The notes under the pieces are model-generated. The model had not been told where the DNA came from, did no database searches, and was given only the letters and a program-made list of their open reading frames with translations. A program made the translations under genes and the position numbers. Of a stretch of 47,588 nt of DNA, positions 9,409 through 16,961 are shown one piece after another; positions within the stretch are counted from its first letter, which is position 1; every line of letters starts with the position of its first letter. This DNA is from UMGS902 sp045580835 (lineage in GTDB: Bacteria; Bacillota; Clostridia; Oscillospirales; CAG-272), in contig JAZNOM010000071.1 in the NCBI GenBank assembly GCA_045580835.1, forward strand, positions 1-47,588, written 5' to 3'.

Positions 9409-10302
9409 TTATTTATGTATTGCGTTAATTCCGTACGATTTAAGCAGTGCAAACGCTTTTTCGTACTCATCCTTGTCGGGCACCTTGGTTTCACCCATTA
9501 TATAGTCCATTCCGAGGGCTGAATACTTTGTACGCGACAAGTCGTGATATGCAAGAAGTTTTACTCTGTCTGCATTTTTAAGTGTAGTGATAAAACGTGC
9601 GATTTTCTCAATTTCCCCACTGTTTTCATGCGGAACATACGGTATTCTTATCTCATACGCCTTTTCCGACTCGTCTATAAAACGAAGGTTGTCAAGTATG
9701 ATTTCGTTTGAAACGCCGGTGCATTTTTTGTGTACCTCGCCGTCATACGCCTTTATGTCAACGAGGAATATATCAACATACGGCATGACTTTTTCAAGTT
9801 GCTCTCTCGGTGCATAAAGGCAGGTGTCAAGTGCGGTACTAACACCGTTTTCCTTAAGCAGTTTTAAAAGCTCAACGCAGAAATCCGCCTGCATAAGCGG
9901 CTCTCCGCCGCTTATCGTAATACCTCCGCCCGACTCGTCAAAAAAAACCTTGTCTTCAAGCAATTCGGAAAGAATATCGTGAGGGGAAACCGTTTTGCCG
10001 AAAAGGGTCAGCGCCTCTTTGGGGCAAACGGGCACACATTTGCCGCAGGCTATACATTTTGCTTTCTCAAAAGAATGTACTCCGTCCTCTACGGTATGCG
10101 CACCCATATCACATGCATTTGCGCAGAGTCCGCAACCAATGCACTTGTGTGCGTAATAGGCAAGTTCAGCCGCTTTTTTGTAGCTTTCGGGGTTATGACA
10201 CCACTTACAGCGAAGCGGGCATCCTTTCAAAAACAGTGTTGTCCGAAGTCCCGGTCCATCATGTATTTCAAACCGCTTTGTATTTAAAATAACTCCATTC
10301 AT
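9409..10302 (-). CDS. Glycyl radical enzyme activating enzyme (radical SAM)
   Basis: 297 aa. The radical SAM cluster motif CxxxCxxC is GCPLRCKWC near residues 28-36. It is followed by a ferredoxin-like insert with two CxxCxxCxxxC sets (CIGCGLCANAC and CIACGKCVPVC), the layout of activases of non-PFL glycyl radical enzymes. ISGGEPLMQ is the SAM-binding GGE motif. It abstracts a hydrogen from the glycine of its partner enzyme using S-adenosylmethionine. Its ATG overlaps the stop of the upstream GRE gene by four bases (ATGA), so the two are co-translated. Length is normal for the family. Confidence 0.93.
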   Translation of the reverse strand: MNGVILNTKRFEIHDGPGLRTTLFLKGCPLRCKWCHNPESYKKAAELAYYAHKCIGCGLCANACDMGAHTVEDGVHSFEKAKCIACGKCVPVCPKEALTLFGKTVSPHDILSELLEDKVFFDESGGGITISGGEPLMQADFCVELLKLLKENGVSTALDTCLYAPREQLEKVMPYVDIFLVDIKAYDGEVHKKCTGVSNEIILDNLRFIDESEKAYEIRIPYVPHENSGEIEKIARFITTLKNADRVKLLAYHDLSRTKYSALGMDYIMGETKVPDKDEYEKAFALLKSYGINAIHK

Positions 10303-12503
10303 TGCTCAATTCCCATTGTTCTCTTAATGAAATCGTTTTGCACCTTTTCGTGCATATTTACAAAATACTCATTCCAGCCGCAAACACGCACCTGAAGCGT
10401 AGGATACTTTTCGGGGTGAGCCTTTGCATCAAGCAAGGTTTCAAGGTCAATGATATTTCCTTGAATTGCGAATCCGCCGCCGCGGAAGAAAATGCGGACA
10501 AGCGCCTTCATTGCTTCAATTCCCTCTTCGCCTTCAACTGCTGACGGATGAACCACAAAGTCAAGCGGCGCGCCGTCGACGAAGTCGCTGTTATCAATCT
10601 TGCAAACCGACTGTATAAATGCAGTAACGCCGTTTTTCTCCATGCCGTTTACGGGACGCATATTCTTTGAAAGCGGCTCGCGCGCGAGTCTGCCGTCGGC
10701 ACTTGCGCCGGTGCGGCTGCCATAGCCCTCCGCCATGTTTACCGAGTCACAGCCAAGGCGGTATACTCCGCCGGTAGAAGTAGGTCTGCCGATTATATTG
10801 TCAGCGCAGAATTTAAATATATCGTGTGCAAGTTCATCTGCCTCGGCAATATTATTGCCGTACTTTACACCGTCTTTCATAATCTCTGCGCGGAGAAGCT
10901 CGGCACCTTGCCAGTTGTTCTCCAGAATAGTGCAAAGCTCTTTAAGTGTTACTTTACCGCGTTCAAAAACAAACTTTTTAACCGCCAGAAGCGAGTCGAC
11001 CGCAGTTGCAATAGCAAAACATTTTATAGACTGATTGCGGTATTCCATGCCTCCGTCAAAAACATCCTTGCCATTTTCCACGCAGGAGCGAATAGTGCCT
11101 GAATAGTAGGGGGACGGATTTGCCTCGTACGCATAATTAGCCTGAACATCGACATTATTTATTACCATGTCAATGTGTTCTTTAAGATATGAATAGTAAG
11201 TGGCAAGGAATTCATCCCAGCTCTTCGGCTCTTCGGTATGCTGACCAATGTAAATTTTACCAAGCAAGTCTTTACCGCCGGTAATCGCGTATTCACACGC
11301 TTTGTCAAGGTTTATCCACGACGCGCAAATTCGTGCGTCCTCAAGTCCCATTATCGCGGACTCATAACAACCGATAGGCACATATTCGTCAGCAACATCG
11401 CGAGCAATGCCGATTTTCTCGTATCCCTTGAATACAGTTTCGTCATTTACAAGTACCATGGAAGATGAGCCGTCGCGAATCATAGTTACAAGACGAGTAA
11501 GGAACTTTTCTGACATGTTTTTTGCACAGCGGACATGAATTTTGGGATTGTGTATCTTAAGCTCGGTATATGCATCAAGCATTACCTCTATAAACTCCGC
11601 TGCATCACTTTCATCATCCTGCCAAGCCTTGCCTATACAGATAGGCTGATCGGCATAACGCTTTTCAGCAGCAACCTTTTGCCAGAAATAACGGAACATC
11701 TCGGTTGCGGATTCTTTGGTAAGTATTCCGCTTTTTTTATCCGCAATATAGAAAGGCACCCACATTTCATCAACGGGACCGTATGTTCTGCAACGCTCTC
11801 TGCCAAGTTCTACTACATTCAATACGATATGGCAAAGGCAAAGCACCTGATAAAGCGTTTTCGGAGGCTCGTTTATTATCACCGAAAGCGCGTCCGAATA
11901 CTCACAAAGTCCAAGTCTGTCACTTTCCGCAAGCAGACGGTGCATATAAGTGAGCATAGCTTCAAATGCAATTATCTCGGCATCGTAAAAGATTTCCTGC
12001 TCTTTTGTTATTGTGCCGCTTTCAACCTTTTGCTGTTTTGCGGCGACAATACGGTCAAGCAAACCTTTTGCGCCCAGAGAGATAACCGCTTTCCAATCGA
12101 CAACAGTATGCCACACATCCGTATCGGGTGCCGCAAGTCCGGTTGAAATAAACATACGGCGCTGCGCCCATGCAGCAGGGCAACGTGTTGAAAATGTGCG
12201 CTCATAACGTTCTCTTGCAAAAAATTCAAGCACACTGGGCTTTGCATCTTTTTCATACACTCCGCCATGACGCAGTTTGTCAGGAAACATGGTATGCGTA
12301 TTAAGTCCGAGCTGTGCATTTTCAAGCATAATCTTGTATGCGTTTGCCATAAGCAACGGCGCAGGCATAGTGCGATTTTCTTTTGCAAACGAGCGAATCA
12401 TCCCGTCAATTTCAGAAGGAGTTTTTCCGCTTGCCTCGTTCCATCCGCCCTCTTCATATTCATTTTCAATATACTTTCTGTCGTTGTAAAAATCAGTATA
12501 CAC
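10299..12503 (-). CDS. Glycyl radical enzyme, eliminase-type (PFL-like family)
   Basis: 734 aa. Two signatures show the family. The thiyl radical loop is PIGCYES with Cys379 and Glu381, the Cys-x-Glu arrangement of glycyl radical dehydratases/lyases rather than the Cys-Cys pair of pyruvate formate-lyase. The glycyl radical motif near the C-terminus is RVCGWNEYF with Gly709. The protein is somewhat shorter than typical diol dehydratases or CutC. The start is GTG with GAGG 7 bases before it. The gene heads an operon with its activase, a solute-binding lipoprotein and a secreted GH43-like protein, so the substrate may be a carbohydrate-derived compound. Subfamily and substrate are not recognisable by eye. 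It is oxygen sensitive and cytoplasmic. Confidence 0.9.
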   Translation of the reverse strand: MYTDFYNDRKYIENEYEEGGWNEASGKTPSEIDGMIRSFAKENRTMPAPLLMANAYKIMLENAQLGLNTHTMFPDKLRHGGVYEKDAKPSVLEFFARERYERTFSTRCPAAWAQRRMFISTGLAAPDTDVWHTVVDWKAVISLGAKGLLDRIVAAKQQKVESGTITKEQEIFYDAEIIAFEAMLTYMHRLLAESDRLGLCEYSDALSVIINEPPKTLYQVLCLCHIVLNVVELGRERCRTYGPVDEMWVPFYIADKKSGILTKESATEMFRYFWQKVAAEKRYADQPICIGKAWQDDESDAAEFIEVMLDAYTELKIHNPKIHVRCAKNMSEKFLTRLVTMIRDGSSSMVLVNDETVFKGYEKIGIARDVADEYVPIGCYESAIMGLEDARICASWINLDKACEYAITGGKDLLGKIYIGQHTEEPKSWDEFLATYYSYLKEHIDMVINNVDVQANYAYEANPSPYYSGTIRSCVENGKDVFDGGMEYRNQSIKCFAIATAVDSLLAVKKFVFERGKVTLKELCTILENNWQGAELLRAEIMKDGVKYGNNIAEADELAHDIFKFCADNIIGRPTSTGGVYRLGCDSVNMAEGYGSRTGASADGRLAREPLSKNMRPVNGMEKNGVTAFIQSVCKIDNSDFVDGAPLDFVVHPSAVEGEEGIEAMKALVRIFFRGGGFAIQGNIIDLETLLDAKAHPEKYPTLQVRVCGWNEYFVNMHEKVQNDFIKRTMGIEQ

Positions 12504-12602
12504 AATGGCACCTCACTTTTTCAATTCTGCTTCCAATATATACTGTTTCACAAAAAATGAAATGGTAAATACGGAATTTTTGTATTTTTCGGAACAAATA
12601 TA

Positions 12603-12631
12603 TTGCATTTTTCAAAAGCATATTATAAAAT
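12603..12631 (+). promoter_or_regulatory. Probable promoter of the araC-type gene
   Basis: TTGCAT (12603-12608), 17 bases, TAAAAT (12626-12631). It lies in the 142-base divergent region shared with the glycyl radical enzyme operon. I see no convincing minus-strand promoter there. Confidence 0.5.
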
Positions 12632-12651
12632 AAATCAAAGGGGGTATGGAT

Positions 12652-13428
12652 ATGTTTTTGCAGGATGCTCCGATTTCAAAGATACTGTACTGCTCCAAAA
12701 TATACACAAAGCCGGACAAAATACTGGTCAACGACGGCCGTCATGCGCATGCTCTTGTCTTTTTTATTGAGGGTGAGAGTGATTATGTTTACGAAGAGCA
12801 AACGCTTTCTGCCTCTACCGGCACCGTTTTGTTTTTGCCGAAGGACAAAAAGTATTTAATTCACCGCTATTCAACCGCGCAATGTATTTACGTTGATTTT
12901 TTGACTGTCAAAAGTGAAAACTTTTTACCGTTTGCTAAAAAATATCCCAATTCCGCACAGTTCCGTGATACATTCACTAACCTGCTTTCATCCTACAAGC
13001 AAAAAAGAATCGGATATGAAGCCGAAATGATGAGCCTTTTGTATAAACTGATTTCCATGATACAAATTGCAGACAGAACCTCATACCTACCCGGCGCAAA
13101 ATACCAAAAAATCTCCGATGCGGTCGATTACATCCGAAAAAACTACAGCAGCGGTCAAATAAAAATTTCCCACCTCGCCAATATGTCGGGAATGAGTACA
13201 CGCTATTTCAGTGAACTTTTTTCTGTTTTTTTCGGAATCTCGCCTAAAGAGTATATAATTCAAATGCAACTCGAAACTGCAAAAAATCTGCTTATTTCTT
13301 CTTCAACTTCTGTAAGCGAAATCGCAGAAATCTGCGGCTTTGCGGATGTTTACTACTTCAGTAAAGTTTTCAAGAAATCCACAGGCTCAACTCCAAGTTC
13401 CTTCAGAAGAACAAATAACATACTATAG
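12652..13428 (+). CDS. AraC family transcriptional regulator
   Basis: 258 aa from the preferred start. The N-terminal cupin-like sensing domain (about 1-140) contains the segment HALVFFIEGESDYVY. Two helix-turn-helix motifs occupy about 155-258, ending in the classic AraC signature (VSEIAEICGFADVYYFSKVF, then KKSTGSTPSSFRR). An upstream in-frame ATG at 12646 is possible, but AAAGGGGGT fits the ATG at 12652 (6-7 base spacing). It is transcribed divergently from the glycyl radical enzyme operon and probably activates it in response to a sugar-like ligand. That target is inferred from gene order only. Confidence 0.9.
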   Translation: MFLQDAPISKILYCSKIYTKPDKILVNDGRHAHALVFFIEGESDYVYEEQTLSASTGTVLFLPKDKKYLIHRYSTAQCIYVDFLTVKSENFLPFAKKYPNSAQFRDTFTNLLSSYKQKRIGYEAEMMSLLYKLISMIQIADRTSYLPGAKYQKISDAVDYIRKNYSSGQIKISHLANMSGMSTRYFSELFSVFFGISPKEYIIQMQLETAKNLLISSSTSVSEIAEICGFADVYYFSKVFKKSTGSTPSSFRRTNNIL

Positions 13429-13432
13429 CAAA

Positions 13433-13462
13433 AAAATCCCGATGCAAATGCATCGGGATTTT
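13433..13462. terminator. Bidirectional terminator between araC-type gene and tsf
   Basis: AAAATCCCGATGC-AAAT-GCATCGGGATTTT, a perfect 13-bp stem with T/A tracts, serves both converging genes. Confidence 0.85.
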
Positions 13463-13475
13463 AATTTGACTAATA

Positions 13476-14402
13476 TTAGCCGTTAACCATCTTGTTGATT
13501 TCTTCAGCGAAGTTTTCCTCGCGCTTCTGAATGCCTTCGCCCTTTTCATAGCGAATGAAGCCGGTAACGGTGATGTTGCCGCCAAATTCCTTAGCGGTTG
13601 CATCAACATACTTCTGTACGCTCATGCCGTCATCCTTAACGTAAGCCTGGTCGAGAAGGCAGTTTGCTTCGTAGAACTTGCCAATCTTACCGTCAACCAT
13701 CTTTTCTTTAATCTGCTCGGGCTTCTTTGCATTCTTTTCATCATTGTTAATCTGGGACATGATGATTTCGCGCTCCTCTGCAATTCTTGCAGCGGGAACA
13801 GCCTCGCGATTGAGGTACTCAACGGGATATGCAGCAACCTGAAGAGCAATGTTCTTTGCAAATTCAGCAAAGCCTGCATTGTTCTTTGCAGCATCGTCTG
13901 CCTCAAAGCTTACAACAACGCCGATAGCGCCGTTGCCATGAATGTAGGTGCTGGTTGTGCCGTTTACAACATCGAAGCGGCGGATGTCAAGCTTTTCGCC
14001 GATGGTAAATACCATTTCGTTGAGCTTTGCATTTACATCCATATCAGTATCGAGATACTGGCAGGTGGAAAGAGCTGCAACATCGGCAGGCTTCTTTTCA
14101 ACGATAGTGGTAAGAAGTCCGCGAACGAACTCACGGAATGTTTCATTCTTTGCAACGAAGTCGGTTTCGGTGTTAACTTCGATAATAGCGGTAACATCGC
14201 CTACAGTGAGGGTGTCAACAAGACCGTCAGCAGCGATTCTGTCAGCCTTCTTGCCTGCTGCTGCGAGACCCTTCTCACGAAGAACCTTTACAGCTTCATC
14301 CATATCACCGTTAGCTTCAACAAGTGCCTTCTTGCACTCCATCATGCCGCAGCCGGTCTTTTTTCTAAGTTCAGCAACGTCTTTTGCGGTAATAGCAGCC
14401 AT
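13476..14402 (-). CDS. tsf: Translation elongation factor Ts
   Basis: 308 aa, the usual bacterial length. The N-terminal UBA-like domain (DVAELRKKTGCGMMECKKAL) and the EF-Ts core signature (EVNTETDFVAKNETFREFV) are clear. It acts as the guanine nucleotide exchange factor for EF-Tu in the cytoplasm. It lies 32 bases downstream of rpsB, the conserved rpsB-tsf order. Confidence 0.98.
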   Translation of the reverse strand: MAAITAKDVAELRKKTGCGMMECKKALVEANGDMDEAVKVLREKGLAAAGKKADRIAADGLVDTLTVGDVTAIIEVNTETDFVAKNETFREFVRGLLTTIVEKKPADVAALSTCQYLDTDMDVNAKLNEMVFTIGEKLDIRRFDVVNGTTSTYIHGNGAIGVVVSFEADDAAKNNAGFAEFAKNIALQVAAYPVEYLNREAVPAARIAEEREIIMSQINNDEKNAKKPEQIKEKMVDGKIGKFYEANCLLDQAYVKDDGMSVQKYVDATAKEFGGNITVTGFIRYEKGEGIQKREENFAEEINKMVNG

Positions 14403-14434
14403 TTTATATACCTATCCTTTACTTAAACTTTTAA

Positions 14435-15178
14435 TTATTCAGCGTCTGCTGCTTCTGCAGCGGGAGCCTCTTCGGTAGCTTCGGGAGCAAATGCTTCACC
14501 CTGTCTGCCCTCGATAACAGCGTCAGCGAGTACAGAAGAGATAAGCTTGATAGCGCGGATAGCGTCATCGTTGCCGGGGATGATGTAATCAGCATCATCA
14601 GGGTCACAGTTAGTATCAACGATAGCAACTACCGGGATACCGAGCTTCTTTGCTTCGAGAACTGCAATCTTTTCCTTGCGGGGGTCAACGATGAAGATAG
14701 CATCGGGAAGCTTTTCCATGGTCTTGATACCGCCATAGTTCTTCTCAAGGTCGAAAATTTCCTTCTGAAGAGCTGCAACTTCCTTCTTGGGAAGGAGGTC
14801 AAATGTGCCGTCCTGAGCCATCTTTTCAAGCTGGTTAAGACGGTTGATGCTCTTACGAATGGTCTTGAAGTTGGTGAGCATACCGCCGGGCCAACGTACG
14901 TTTACATAGTACTGACCTGCGCGCTCAGCTTCTTCCTTAATGGTATCTGCAGCCTGCTTCTTTGTACCAACAAAGAGAACATTGCCGCCGTTTGCAGAAA
15001 GCTCACGAACAAACATATAAGCTTCTTCAAACTTCTTAACGGTCTTCTGAAGGTCGATGATGTAGATACCGTTTCTTTCGGTGAAGATGTACTCTGCCAT
15101 CTTGGGGTTCCATCTTCTGGTGTGGTGTCCGAAATGTACACCTGCTTCAAGCAACTGCTTAATAGAAATTACAGACAT
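14435..15178 (-). CDS. rpsB: 30S ribosomal protein S2
   Basis: 247 aa. It begins MSVISIKQLLEAGVHFGHHT, the standard S2 N-terminus, and contains RWNPKMAEYIF, the central coiled-coil region and PVVAIVDTNCDPDDADYIIP. The start at 15178 is chosen because it has GGAGGAG 6-9 bases upstream and matches the family start. A longer upstream reading frame exists but covers the leader RNA. The C-terminal tail is short, acidic and Ala/Glu-rich. Upstream are a consensus promoter and a roughly 120-base folded leader. Confidence 0.98.
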   Translation of the reverse strand: MSVISIKQLLEAGVHFGHHTRRWNPKMAEYIFTERNGIYIIDLQKTVKKFEEAYMFVRELSANGGNVLFVGTKKQAADTIKEEAERAGQYYVNVRWPGGMLTNFKTIRKSINRLNQLEKMAQDGTFDLLPKKEVAALQKEIFDLEKNYGGIKTMEKLPDAIFIVDPRKEKIAVLEAKKLGIPVVAIVDTNCDPDDADYIIPGNDDAIRAIKLISSVLADAVIEGRQGEAFAPEATEEAPAAEAADAE

Positions 15179-15298
15179 TTTATGTCTCCTCCGGTTTTCC
15201 CACCATATAGGCTGTCGCCGCCAGCCGAAACGCGTTTCGGCACCGAGCGGGAAAGTACCCATATGTGTGTTATAATATTCACCTGCTCTACGGCAGGC
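15179..15298 (-). promoter_or_regulatory. Structured rpsB leader (candidate S2 autoregulatory RNA)
   Basis: The transcript leader carries a 5' hairpin TTCAGCCTGC-CGTAGA-GCAGGTGAA and a perfect stem GCCGAAAC-GC-GTTTCGGC. It also has CTTTCCCGC, which could pair with GTGGGAAAA just before the ribosome binding site. Autoregulation by S2 is known for other rpsB leaders. Here it is inferred from the folds. Confidence 0.45.
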
Positions 15299-15304
15299 TG
15301 AATT

Positions 15305-15333
15305 ATTGTATCACAACATTTTCATTAATGCAA
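15305..15333 (-). promoter_or_regulatory. rpsB-tsf promoter
   Basis: Minus strand TTGCAT (15333-15328), 17 bases, TACAAT (15310-15305), with an extended TG before the -10 box. Confidence 0.75.
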
Positions 15334-15358
15334 GCCTTTTTTGCAAATTTTATTCTAT

Positions 15359-15655
15359 TTATTTAAAAAACGGTCTTTTCCTTTTTTTATCGTCACACGA
15401 ACACTCACATTTACACTCTGCAATTACAATTTCAACAAGTATCGTATCCTCTCCAAAACACTTAATTTTGCACCACGGTATGCGTATACTCTCGCCTTTT
15501 GCAAAGCCGAGCGCCGAGCAGTCCCCCACTATAAGCGCATTTATTTTGCCGTCGCAACTGTCGAACTCTATATCGGTTACATACCCGATTATCGCTCCGT
15601 CGCAAACGTTTATCACCTGCTTTTGACCGATTCCTGCGGTAGAATATCTTTCCAT
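15359..15655 (-). CDS. YlmC/YmxH-family PRC-barrel protein
   Basis: 98 aa from ATG at 15655, which has AGGAGGT 9 bases upstream. The PRC-barrel-like core is VINVCDGAIIGYVTDIEFD and then GKINALIVGDCSALGF. IRIPWCKIKCFGEDTILVEI matches the YlmC/YmxH family, which is common in spore-forming Firmicutes and often annotated as sporulation protein. The C-terminus is Cys-rich and basic (CKCECSCDDKKRKR), which is unusual and could bind metal. Function is unproven in the family. Confidence 0.82.
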   Translation of the reverse strand: MERYSTAGIGQKQVINVCDGAIIGYVTDIEFDSCDGKINALIVGDCSALGFAKGESIRIPWCKIKCFGEDTILVEIVIAECKCECSCDDKKRKRPFFK

Positions 15656-15672
15656 ATTTATATTACCTCCTA

Positions 15673-15701
15673 TTGCTAATATTATGTTTTTGTGATAAAC
15701 T
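15673..15701 (+). promoter_or_regulatory. Promoter of the C_GCAxxG_C_C - nnrD - GH43 transcription unit
   Basis: TTGCTA (15673-15678), 17 bases, TAAACT (15696-15701). It lies 27 bases before the chosen start codon. Confidence 0.4.
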
Positions 15702-15727
15702 AAATGAAAAAAGGACGGTGTAATATT

Positions 15728-16147
15728 ATGACTAAATATGAATACGCAACCATGCTGCATGACCGTGGATGCAACTGCGCGCAGAGCGTGCTTTGTGCAT
15801 TTGCGAACGAGTGCGGCATGAGTGAAGAAATATTAATGAAGCTTTCCGAGGGATTTGGACTTGGCGGCGGCGGAATGGTTGCAACATGCGGCGCGCTTTC
15901 GGGTGCGCTAATGGTTGCAAGCGTAAAATACGCAGACGGCAACGTCGAAGCACCAAAGTCAAAAAAGACAACCTACGCTGTTGCAAAGCAAATGTGTGCC
16001 GACTTTAAAAAGGAAAGCGGCTCTCTTATCTGTGCTGACCTCAAGGGTGTAGAAAGCGGCAAGCCGCTTACCCCCTGCCCTAAATGCATTGAAATTGGAG
16101 TAAAGCTTGTCGAGGACATGCTTAGTGGTAAATATGATAACAACTAA
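15728..16147 (+). CDS. C_GCAxxG_C_C family putative redox protein
   Basis: 139 aa. The family pattern is visible: DRGCNCAQSVL (first Cys pair), ATCGALSGALMV (the CGAxxG core), then CADFKKESGSLICADL and TPCPKCIEIG near the C-terminus. This small Cys-rich family is thought to be redox active or to bind a cofactor. Its role is not established. ATG at 15728 is preferred over ATG at 15704, because AAAAAAGGACGGTG lies upstream of it and the earlier ATG has no ribosome binding site. It overlaps nnrD by 14 bases. Confidence 0.88.
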   Translation: MTKYEYATMLHDRGCNCAQSVLCAFANECGMSEEILMKLSEGFGLGGGGMVATCGALSGALMVASVKYADGNVEAPKSKKTTYAVAKQMCADFKKESGSLICADLKGVESGKPLTPCPKCIEIGVKLVEDMLSGKYDNN

Positions 16148-16961
16148 AGAGTATGTGGCATCAAAACTGCCGAAAAGAAGTCCGTTCTCCAACAAAGGCA
16201 CATACGGCAGAGTTCTGCTCGCCTGCGGCAGCGGCGACATGCGCGGCGCGGCGGCACTTGCAACGCTCGGTGCGCTCAGATGCGGCGCAGGACTTGTAAC
16301 TCTTGCAAGCGAGCGAGCGGTTATCGACTCGCTTTCTTCATCCATCTATGAAGCAATTTGGCTTGACACCGATGTCTATGATATGATAGATGCATCCGAC
16401 AATGCAAATGCCGTTGGCATTGGCTGCGGCTCCGGCAACACAAAAAAAACGTACAAAAACGTAAAATGGCTTATCGAACGCGAGGGCGCACCGCTTGTAA
16501 TTGACGCTGACGGATTGAACGCTCTTTGCGGTCATACAGATTTGTTCAACAAAGCGAAACGCGAAATCATAATCACCCCGCATCCGCTTGAATTTTCACG
16601 GCTTTGCGGCGTTCCGGTGGCTGAAATTCAAAGCAACCGCGAAGAATATGCAAAAAGGTTTGCAAGCGAGTACGGTATTACCGTTTTGCTTAAAGGTCGA
16701 GGCACCGTTATTACAAACGGCGAGGAAGTATTTGTAAATCCCACGGGTTCAAGCGCGCTTGCAAAAGGGGGCAGCGGCGACGTGCTTTGCGGCATGATTT
16801 GCGCGTTTTTGGCGCAGGGCGCTTCCCCGTTTGATGCGGCGGTTATCGGCGCGTACATTCACGGGCTTGCGGGTGAGCGACTCGGTGAAATGATTTCAGA
16901 ATACGGTGTACTTGCCGGTGAAATCCCGCTTGAAGCCGCAAAGATACTAAAGGAGTTTTAA
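16134..16961 (+). CDS. nnrD: ADP-dependent (S)-NAD(P)H-hydrate dehydratase
   Basis: 275 aa. It is the YjeF C-terminal (ribokinase-fold) domain alone, without the epimerase domain. Signatures are GTYGRVLLACGSGDMRGAAA, VIDADGLNAL, ITPHPLEFSRL and the GGSGDVLCGMI nucleotide/catalytic loop. It repairs hydrated NADH/NADPH in the cytoplasm. The start at 16134 (ATG) matches the usual family N-terminus. An upstream TTG at 16107 is also open. The gene overlaps both neighbours and shares one base with the next ATG (TAATG), so it is co-translated with the secreted GH43 gene, an odd pairing. Confidence 0.93.
   Translation: MITTKEYVASKLPKRSPFSNKGTYGRVLLACGSGDMRGAAALATLGALRCGAGLVTLASERAVIDSLSSSIYEAIWLDTDVYDMIDASDNANAVGIGCGSGNTKKTYKNVKWLIEREGAPLVIDADGLNALCGHTDLFNKAKREIIITPHPLEFSRLCGVPVAEIQSNREEYAKRFASEYGITVLLKGRGTVITNGEEVFVNPTGSSALAKGGSGDVLCGMICAFLAQGASPFDAAVIGAYIHGLAGERLGEMISEYGVLAGEIPLEAAKILKEF

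Noticed and set aside
10299..12503. Pyruvate formate-lyase
   Set aside because: The active-site loop is GCYES, not the Cys-Cys pair of PFL, and the activase has extra ferredoxin clusters.
15179..15262. N-terminal extension of S2
   Set aside because: The extra 28 codons cover the folded leader and ribosome binding site. S2 homologues begin at MSVISIKQLL.
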